Assembly: GCA_900556715.1 (NCBI GenBank)
Contig: USPM01000002.1
Span: 1-64,000, forward strand
Source: an uncultured Megamonas sp.
GTDB taxonomy: Bacteria; Bacillota_C; Negativicutes; Selenomonadales; Selenomonadaceae
DNA length: 64,000 nucleotides
Direction of reading: 5' to 3'
Shown here one piece after another: positions 57,497 through 64,000 of this stretch. The notes under the pieces are model-generated. The model was not told the DNA's origin and did not search any database. It saw only the letters and a program-made list of their open reading frames with translations. Both the position numbers and the translations under genes were made by a program. Each line of letters opens with the position of its first letter. The stretch's first letter is position 1.

Positions 57497-57629
57497 CTGT
57501 TATCCCCTTCCTGCACAGAAAACATTTTTATTTTCTGTTAAACCTTTCCTTTTTTATTCTATCATATCCATAAGTTATTTTAAAGGAAAATTTTTACATT
57601 TTTTTGAATTTTGTACAATATTTATTAAA

Positions 57630-59024
57630 TTAAAGAATAAACTGGCTCAAATCGCGGTTTTTAACAATTCCACCAAGTTTTTCATTTACATATTCAGCAT
57701 TAATTACTACATTTTTATCTTCCAATTCTGGTGCTTCGAAAGATAAATCTTCCAATAATTTTTCCATGATTGTATGAAGTCTTCTTGCTCCAATATTTTC
57801 CATTTGTTCATTTACTTCACAAGCAACTTGGGCTAATCTTTCAATTGCATCATCTGTAAATTCAATGGAAACACCTTCTGTAGCAAGTAGTGCTTTATAT
57901 TGTTTTAACAATGCATTTGTTGGTTCTGTCAAAATACGTTTAAAATCTTCTTCATTCAAAGAAGTCAATTCTACACGAATTGGGAAACGTCCCTGAAGCT
58001 CTGGTATTAAATCAGAAGGTTTTGCCATATGGAAAGCACCTGCTGCAATAAATAAAATATGATCTGTTTTCATCTGTCCATATTTTGTAGATACTGTAGA
58101 ACCTTCAACTATTGGTAAAATATCACGCTGTACACCTTCACGAGATACATCCGGTCCAGAAGAAGCACCTTTTACAGCGACCTTATCAATTTCATCTAAG
58201 AAAATAATACCATTGCGTTCTGCAAGTTCAATAGCTTCATGAGCAATAGATTCCATATCCAATAATTTTTGAGCTTCTTCTTGTGTAAAGATTTCTCTTG
58301 CTTGAGCAACTGTAACTTTACGTTTTTTGCGTTTTTTAGGCATTAGATTGCCAATCATATCTTGAATATTATTGCTCATGTCTTCCATGCCAGAACCTGC
58401 AAACATACCAATTACAGGAGCAGCTTTTGGTTCAACATCAATTTCAATAATATCATTTTCTAATTCGCCTTTTAAAAGACGTTTTCTGCACCATTCTCTA
58501 CCAGCAGAATATTTTGGTTCTTCCACTGTTTCTTTATTTTCTTCTTCTTTATTTGCTCCACCAAAAATAGCACTTAGTGGATTAGATACTGAGCTGGATT
58601 TTGGTTCTGGAACATAAATATCTAAAATACGTTCTTGAGCCATTTCTTTAGCTTTATCTTGTACTTGTTCTAATTTTTCTTGTTTTAACATACGTACAGC
58701 AGATTCAGCTAAATCTCTAACCATGGATTCTACATCTCTACCTACATAACCTACTTCAGTAAATTTAGTAGCTTCAACTTTTACAAAAGGTGCTTTTACA
58801 AGTTTTGCTAAACGTCTTGCAATTTCAGTTTTACCTACACCAGTAGAACCAATCATCAAAATGTTTTTAGGAATGATTTCATCTCTCATGTCTTCTGGGA
58901 GATGACGGCTACGCCATCTATTGCGAAGTGCAATAGCTACAGAACGTTTTGCCTGTGACTGTCCTACGATATATTTATCTAATTCTTCTACGACTTGACG
59001 AGGAATTTGTTCATTCAATTTCAT
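57630..59024 (-). CDS. hslU: ATP-dependent protease ATPase subunit HslU
   Basis: The AAA+ unfoldase of the HslUV protease, 464 residues. Walker [10 protein letters not shown] at about 56, the I-domain insertion (about 110-240, with an extra Glu-rich stretch), [12 protein letters not shown] at about 260 and the C-terminal sensor region ([13 protein letters not shown]) are present; the end LSQFIL is the HslV-docking tail. GGAGAA precedes the ATG. It lies 14 bp after hslV. Confidence 0.96.
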   Translation of the reverse strand: MKLNEQIPRQVVEELDKYIVGQSQAKRSVAIALRNRWRSRHLPEDMRDEIIPKNILMIGSTGVGKTEIARRLAKLVKAPFVKVEATKFTEVGYVGRDVESMVRDLAESAVRMLKQEKLEQVQDKAKEMAQERILDIYVPEPKSSSVSNPLSAIFGGANKEEENKETVEEPKYSAGREWCRKRLLKGELENDIIEIDVEPKAAPVIGMFAGSGMEDMSNNIQDMIGNLMPKKRKKRKVTVAQAREIFTQEEAQKLLDMESIAHEAIELAERNGIIFLDEIDKVAVKGASSGPDVSREGVQRDILPIVEGSTVSTKYGQMKTDHILFIAAGAFHMAKPSDLIPELQGRFPIRVELTSLNEEDFKRILTEPTNALLKQYKALLATEGVSIEFTDDAIERLAQVACEVNEQMENIGARRLHTIMEKLLEDLSFEAPELEDKNVVINAEYVNEKLGGIVKNRDLSQFIL

Positions 59025-59038
59025 GAATTTATTCTCCT

Positions 59039-59581
59039 TTATTTATCTAATTCTTCCACTATAATATTGTGATTTGTATATACACAGATATCAGCAGCAA
59101 TAGTAAGAGCTTCTTTAGCAATTTCAGCTGCAGTCAAATTAGAATGTTTTACCAATGCACGACCTGCTGAAAGTGCATAAAATCCACCAGAACCAATAGC
59201 TGCAACATCACCATCTGGTTCAATTACTTCACCATTACCAGAAAGTAATAACATTGTATTTTCATCAGCAACGAGTAATAATGCTTCTAATTTACGAAGT
59301 ACTCTATCTGTACGCCAATCTTTAGCAAGCTCTACTGCCGCACGAGTTAAATTACCATGATATTCTATTAATTTAGATTCAAATTTTTCAAATAAAGTAA
59401 AAGCATCGGCAACAGAACCTGCAAAACCTGCTAAAACTTTACCGTTATATAAGCGACGTACTTTGCGGGCATTTGCTTTCATGATAGCAGCTTGCCCAAA
59501 AGTAACCTGTCCATCACCAGCTATAGCAGTTTTACCATCTTTTTTTACTGCTATGATAGTGGTTGCTTTAAAATTTTCCAT
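59039..59581 (-). CDS. hslV: ATP-dependent protease subunit HslV
   Basis: The peptidase of HslUV, 180 residues. The mature N-terminal nucleophile Thr lies in KATTIIAV, after a short propeptide MENFKA; a Thr form rather than the Ser form of Bacillus ClpQ. The [22 protein letters not shown] and [14 protein letters not shown] segments are diagnostic. It directly follows trmFO; xerC, often between them, is absent. Confidence 0.96.
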   Translation of the reverse strand: MENFKATTIIAVKKDGKTAIAGDGQVTFGQAAIMKANARKVRRLYNGKVLAGFAGSVADAFTLFEKFESKLIEYHGNLTRAAVELAKDWRTDRVLRKLEALLLVADENTMLLLSGNGEVIEPDGDVAAIGSGGFYALSAGRALVKHSNLTAAEIAKEALTIAADICVYTNHNIIVEELDK

Positions 59582-59625
59582 AATATCATCTCCATTTATA
59601 GGCTATATTCATAATATCAGTTTTT

Positions 59626-60948
59626 TTAAGATAATTTCAATACGTCTTCTTTAAATTTTGCTAAAAACTCTAACGCTCTTTGAGCTATTTTTTGTTTTTT
59701 TAACTTTTTATCACGAATTCTTTCTTCTAAAGGTGGCATTAAACCAAAATTAGCATTCATTGGCTGAAAATGTTTTGCTACAGCAGAAGTGATATATTTA
59801 CACATAGAGCCATGAGCTGTTTGCTCTGGAAAAATCACTGGATTTTCTCCTTTGGCTAAATACGCTGCATTAACACCTGCCACAAGACCAGAAGCTGCGG
59901 ATTCTATATATCCTTCAACACCAGTCATCTGACCTGCAAATAATAAATCATCTCTATCTTTGTATTGCAAAGTTGGTCGCAATAATTCCGGAGAATTAAT
60001 AAATGTGTTTCTATGCATCACACCATAACGCACAAATTCAGCATTTTCAAGTCCTGGTATTAAACCAAATACGCGTTTTTGTTCTGGCCATTTTAAATGA
60101 GTTTGGAAACCTACTATATTATATAGGCTATCTGCTGCATTATCTTGACGAAGTTGCACTACAGCATAAGGTCTTTTTCCTGTTTTTGGATCTTCTAAAC
60201 CTACAGGTTTTAATGGTCCATATAGCAAAGTATCTATACCACGACGAGCCATTTCTTCAACAGGCATACAACCTTCAAAAAACTTAGCCTTTTCAAATTC
60301 TTTAATTGGTGCCAACTCTGCTGTTGTTAATTCTTGCCAAAATTTTTCATATTCTTCTTTATCCATAGGACAGTTAATATAATCAGCTGTTCCTTTACCG
60401 TAGCGAGAAGCACGATATGCTTTACTCATATCAATAGAGTCTTTGCTGATTAATGGTGCCGCAGCATCATAAAAGTAAAAATAATCCTGACCTGTCAATT
60501 CACCAATGGATTTTGCTAATACTTCTGAAGTCAATGGACCACTGGCAATAATTGTAATAGCATCATTTTCTTGAGGTATTGTTTCTATCTCTTTATTTAT
60601 CACCGTAACATTAGGATGATTTTTTACTTTATCTGTAATATATTGACTAAAACCTTCTCTATCTACAGCTAAAGCTCCACCTGCTGGTACACGATTTATA
60701 TCAGCAGATTCCATGATAATAGAATTTAGCTGTCTCATCTCTTCTTTTAATAAACCTACAGCATTTTCAAGTCCTGCACCACGCAAGGAATTGCTACATA
60801 CTAATTCAGCAAATTTTTCTGTTTTATGTGCAGGTGTAGATTTTTCTGGTCTCATTTCATATAAATCTACTTTTATACCTCTTTGAGCCACTTGCCATGC
60901 TGCTTCACTGCCAGCCATGCCAGCACCTACGATAATAACTTTTTTCAC
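59626..60948 (-). CDS. trmFO: Methylene-tetrahydrofolate tRNA (uracil-54-C5)-methyltransferase
   Basis: A folate- and FAD-dependent tRNA methyltransferase forming T54, 440 residues. The FAD-binding [15 protein letters not shown] at about 6, [20 protein letters not shown] and the C-terminal [20 protein letters not shown] are diagnostic. The start is a GTG behind AAAGGA. It lies 26 bp after topA and 44 bp before hslV. Confidence 0.95.
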   Translation of the reverse strand: MKKVIIVGAGMAGSEAAWQVAQRGIKVDLYEMRPEKSTPAHKTEKFAELVCSNSLRGAGLENAVGLLKEEMRQLNSIIMESADINRVPAGGALAVDREGFSQYITDKVKNHPNVTVINKEIETIPQENDAITIIASGPLTSEVLAKSIGELTGQDYFYFYDAAAPLISKDSIDMSKAYRASRYGKGTADYINCPMDKEEYEKFWQELTTAELAPIKEFEKAKFFEGCMPVEEMARRGIDTLLYGPLKPVGLEDPKTGKRPYAVVQLRQDNAADSLYNIVGFQTHLKWPEQKRVFGLIPGLENAEFVRYGVMHRNTFINSPELLRPTLQYKDRDDLLFAGQMTGVEGYIESAASGLVAGVNAAYLAKGENPVIFPEQTAHGSMCKYITSAVAKHFQPMNANFGLMPPLEERIRDKKLKKQKIAQRALEFLAKFKEDVLKLS

Positions 60949-60974
60949 GCAAAATTTCCTTTCTTATTTTTTAT

Positions 60975-63224
60975 CTATGCTTCGTTTTCTTCTTTATGCT
61001 CTTTATTTTCGTTTTCTTCTTTTACTTGTGCTTCTTTTTGTGCTAATTCTGCTAATTTCTTAGCAGTCTGCTGTTGAATTTTTTCTTTTAATTTATTAAT
61101 TTCCTTATTTATAGGAGTATCTTCTTTTCTTGTATCACAATCATCATTACTGCAATATAAAATAGTTCTTCCATTTTTAAAACGATGTCTAAATAAGAAT
61201 GAACCACAAGTTTTACAATTACTTGTAAGTGGCATATCCCATGATACATAATCACACTGTGGATAATTTTCACAACCATAAAATACTACGCCACGACGTG
61301 TACGGCGTTCAATGATTTTACCACCACATTTAGGGCATTTAACGCCTGTATCTTTCAAAATAGGTTTTGTATTTCTGCATTCTGGAAAACCTGGACATGC
61401 CAAGAATTTACCATAGCGACCTTGTTTTATGACCATCATGCGACCGCATAATTCACATTGTACATCAGAAACTTCATCTGGCACTTCCACTTCGCCGATT
61501 TCTTCTTCTGCATGTTCTAATGTTTTTTCAAATGGAACGTAAAATTCTTCAAGCAAAGTATTTTTTTGAATTTTACCTACTGCTATTTCATCTAATTTAT
61601 TTTCTAAATCAGCAGTAAATTTCTCATCAACAATATCTTTAAAATATTTTTCCAATAAGTCTACTACTACAAAACCTAAATCAGTTGGTTCGAATTTTTT
61701 ATCACTGCGAACTACATAACCTCTAGCTAAAATAGTTTCAATAATCGGTGCATACGTACTAGGACGACCAATACCTCTTTCTTCCAAGGTTTTAACTAAA
61801 GAAGCATCATTATATCTAGCAGGTGGTTCTGTAAAATGTTGCATTGCCTCTAATTTTTGAATAGATAATTCATCGCCTTCTTGTAAATCAGGCAAGATAA
61901 CATCTTTTTCTTTTTTATTATCGCTATCATTATATACAGCAGTAAAACCTGCAAATTTTAACTGTGAACCAGTAGCTTTTGCTAAATATTTATCGCCTTT
62001 CATAGCTACGCTCATAACATCATAACTAGCAGGTAGCATCTGACAACCTAAAAAGCGTTGCCAAATTAATTTATAGAGCTTTAACTGTTCTTTGCTCAAA
62101 TATTCTTCAACTGTAGCTGGACTCAAGGAAACATTTGTTGGACGCACTGCTTCATGAGCATCTTGTGAAGATTTACCTGCTGCATAAATATATGGTTTTT
62201 CTGGTAAATATTCTTTGCCAAAATTTTCTTCAATATAATTTCTAGCTTCATTTAAAGCTATTTCCGAAATACGCGTAGAGTCTGTACGCATATAAGTTAT
62301 TAAACCTGTTGGCCCTTTTCTACCTAGACTAATACCTTCATAGAGTTGTTGAGCTATCATCATTGTCTTACGTGAAGTAAAACCTAATTTTCTAGCAGCA
62401 TCTTGCTGTAAACTACTCGTTGTAAATGGTGCTGGAGCCTTGCGATGACGTTGACGTTTCTTTATTTCAACCACTTTAAAAGTAATTTTTTCAATATCAC
62501 TGCACAATTTATCTGCTTGTTCTTTAGACGCAATTTTTACATCTTCTTTTTTTGCAGAAATCATCAATTTTTTATCATCAATAGCTACTAATTCTGCCCC
62601 AAACATACTAGAACGAGGTTTTTTCTTAAATTTAAAATCAACTGTCCAATATTCTTCTGATTCAAATTTTTGAATTTCTTTTTCACGGTCACAAATTAAT
62701 TTCACTGTTACCGATTGTACACGTCCTGCACTTAAACCTTTGCGAATTTTCTTCCAAAGAAGTGGACTTAATTTATAACCTACAATACGGTCAAGCATAC
62801 GACGTGCTTGTTGAGCATCTACCCTATCAATATTTATTTCCTTAGGATTTTTTACTGCTTCTTGAATAGCAGGTTTTGTTATTTCATTGAATACAATTCT
62901 ACATTTTTCATGTTCATCAATTCCTAAAATATGAGATAGATGCCAAGCAATAGCTTCGCCTTCACGGTCAGGGTCAGATGCTAAATACACTTTTTCTGAT
63001 TTTTTAGCTTCTTTTTTCAAAGATTTAATCAAATCTCCCTTTCCTCGAATATTGATATATTTAGGAGTAAAATCATTTTCTACATCTATACCAAATTGAC
63101 TTTTAGGTAAATCACGAAGATGTCCCATAGAAGCCATTACTGTATATTTTTTATTGCCTAAATATTTTTCAATAGTCTTTGCTTTAGTTGGCGATTCTAC
63201 TACTACAAGCGTTTTTTTCTTCAT
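60975..63224 (-). CDS. topA: DNA topoisomerase I
   Basis: Type IA topoisomerase of 749 residues relaxing negative supercoils. The TOPRIM domain (VVESPTKAKTIEKYLG; SDPDREGEAIAWHL), the catalytic Tyr in GLITYMRTDSTRI at about 305 and three C-terminal zinc-finger repeats (CELCG, CPKCG, CKTCG clusters at about 580-720) are present. The tail is Lys/Glu-rich. Its ATG overlaps the dprA stop (ATGA). Confidence 0.97.
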   Translation of the reverse strand: MKKKTLVVVESPTKAKTIEKYLGNKKYTVMASMGHLRDLPKSQFGIDVENDFTPKYINIRGKGDLIKSLKKEAKKSEKVYLASDPDREGEAIAWHLSHILGIDEHEKCRIVFNEITKPAIQEAVKNPKEINIDRVDAQQARRMLDRIVGYKLSPLLWKKIRKGLSAGRVQSVTVKLICDREKEIQKFESEEYWTVDFKFKKKPRSSMFGAELVAIDDKKLMISAKKEDVKIASKEQADKLCSDIEKITFKVVEIKKRQRHRKAPAPFTTSSLQQDAARKLGFTSRKTMMIAQQLYEGISLGRKGPTGLITYMRTDSTRISEIALNEARNYIEENFGKEYLPEKPYIYAAGKSSQDAHEAVRPTNVSLSPATVEEYLSKEQLKLYKLIWQRFLGCQMLPASYDVMSVAMKGDKYLAKATGSQLKFAGFTAVYNDSDNKKEKDVILPDLQEGDELSIQKLEAMQHFTEPPARYNDASLVKTLEERGIGRPSTYAPIIETILARGYVVRSDKKFEPTDLGFVVVDLLEKYFKDIVDEKFTADLENKLDEIAVGKIQKNTLLEEFYVPFEKTLEHAEEEIGEVEVPDEVSDVQCELCGRMMVIKQGRYGKFLACPGFPECRNTKPILKDTGVKCPKCGGKIIERRTRRGVVFYGCENYPQCDYVSWDMPLTSNCKTCGSFLFRHRFKNGRTILYCSNDDCDTRKEDTPINKEINKLKEKIQQQTAKKLAELAQKEAQVKEENENKEHKEENEA

Positions 63225-64000
63225 TCAAAGCACTCCCTGATTGCTCTTATATAAAAATTTGGACTTGTTTCTTTGACTAGTCCCTTCAATTTCATCTGCA
63301 ATAAAATAAACGATATATTCGAAACATTTATTCTCAATTTGTATATGATTTCATCAATACATTTAGGCTCTGTAAATGATAAATTATCATATATAAGTTG
63401 TTCTTCTGCTGTCATGGAAAAACCTAAATCTATTTGTGTTTCTTTGGATACATTTTGCTGATTATTTATAGAAGTATATTCTTCTACAATATCATTTACT
63501 TTTGTAACTAATTTAGCACCTTGTTTTATCAAGCTATGGCAACCTTCGCTCTTTTGGGAATAAATATTTCCTGGTATGGCAAATACATCTCGCCCTTCAC
63601 TTAAAGCAAATTCCGCTGTTATCAATGAACCACTCTTTTTAGCAGCTTCAACTACTAGTATGCCCTTTGACAAACCTGTAATAATTCTGTTTCTAGCTGG
63701 AAAATTTCCTGGTTTTGGCAATGTATTTAATGGATACTCTGATATTACAGCACCATTTTGTGCTATAGTTTCTAAAAGTTGTTTATTTTCTTTAGGATAA
63801 ACAATATCCAAACTACAACCTAAAACGGCAATAGTTTTACCTTTTTTCAAGGCCCCTATATGTGCCTTTGTGTCTATACCTTTTGCAGCTCCACTGACTA
63901 TTATAAAATTATATTCAGCCAATTCTTTAGCCATATTTTCTGCTATTTGTTTTCCATAAGTCGTTGGTGTCCTTGATCCTACTATACCTATGCAAATTTC
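63221..64000 (-). CDS. dprA: DNA processing protein DprA, 5' end outside the window
   Basis: The 3' part of dprA, 259 residues visible, cut by the right edge. The Rossmann core of DprA is present: IGIVGSRTPTTYGK at the edge, IIVSGAAKGIDTKAHIGALKKG, PLNTLPKPGNFPARNRIITGLSKG and AIPGNIYSQKSEGCHSLIKQGA, followed by the C-terminal winged-helix (DPRA_WH). DprA loads RecA on incoming single-stranded DNA during transformation and is widely conserved. No start is seen within the window. Confidence 0.95.
   Translation of the reverse strand, partial: EICIGIVGSRTPTTYGKQIAENMAKELAEYNFIIVSGAAKGIDTKAHIGALKKGKTIAVLGCSLDIVYPKENKQLLETIAQNGAVISEYPLNTLPKPGNFPARNRIITGLSKGILVVEAAKKSGSLITAEFALSEGRDVFAIPGNIYSQKSEGCHSLIKQGAKLVTKVNDIVEEYTSINNQQNVSKETQIDLGFSMTAEEQLIYDNLSFTEPKCIDEIIYKLRINVSNISFILLQMKLKGLVKETSPNFYIRAIRECFE

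Overview
The window is clearly AT-rich and carries no tRNA or rRNA gene, phage, insertion sequence or CRISPR array that I can see. The gene set is that of a Firmicute: codY, the hslVU-trmFO-topA-dprA block, sbp and DUF881 genes beside ftsZ, and a frr-uppS-cdsA-dxr-rseP-ispG-proS run. MurE carries the DNPR motif of meso-diaminopimelate ligases, and methylmalonyl-CoA mutase is under a cobalamin riboswitch. Together these point to a propionate-forming Negativicute, most likely Megamonas-like (Selenomonadaceae). The genus is an inference from gene content and base composition.

Region by region. 0-3.6 kb: a ThrE-type amino-acid exporter, a paired small multidrug resistance (SMR) exporter resembling MdtJI behind a MerR-type promoter, a decayed nitroreductase gene and a small unknown gene. 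3.6-10.4 kb: meaB, mutB and a mutA gene interrupted by an in-frame UGA and an in-frame 66-bp duplication. Upstream lies a cobalamin riboswitch and, back to back with it, a second cobalamin riboswitch on the other strand that leads to no gene. 10.4-18 kb: a YhcH-family gene, uvrB, an oppBCDF transporter without oppA, and a deletion scar joining the 3' ends of a glycyl-radical enzyme gene and a DeoR-family regulator gene.

18-37 kb (all minus strand): deaD, cinA, rimO, an orphan solute-binding protein, ftsZ, and a division and cell-wall cluster (rsmH, ftsL, murE, murF, mraY, murD, murG, murC, ddl, ftsQ, DUF881, sbp). ftsI, ftsW and mraZ are missing from their usual places. 37-40.5 kb: a polysaccharide deacetylase, an Lgt-like membrane protein lacking a key arginine, a DUF1858 protein, a YbaK-type deacylase and a shortened sulfite-reductase-like protein. 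40.7-46.2 kb: a sugar operon (GH4 phospho-glycosidase, GalM, PTS EIICBA) with a convergent RpiR regulator.

46.3-64 kb (minus strand): proS, ispG, rseP, dxr, cdsA, uppS, a ferredoxin, a small unknown gene, frr, pyrH, tsf, rpsB, codY, hslU, hslV, trmFO, topA and the 3' part of dprA. Most of the window is conserved housekeeping DNA. The parts that deserve attention are the divergent riboswitch pair, the damaged mutA, the deletion scar, the MerR-type promoter and two proteins missing catalytic or ligand residues. I did not find a clearly new multi-gene system; the orphan B12 riboswitch with a possible small RNA is the best candidate for something undescribed.
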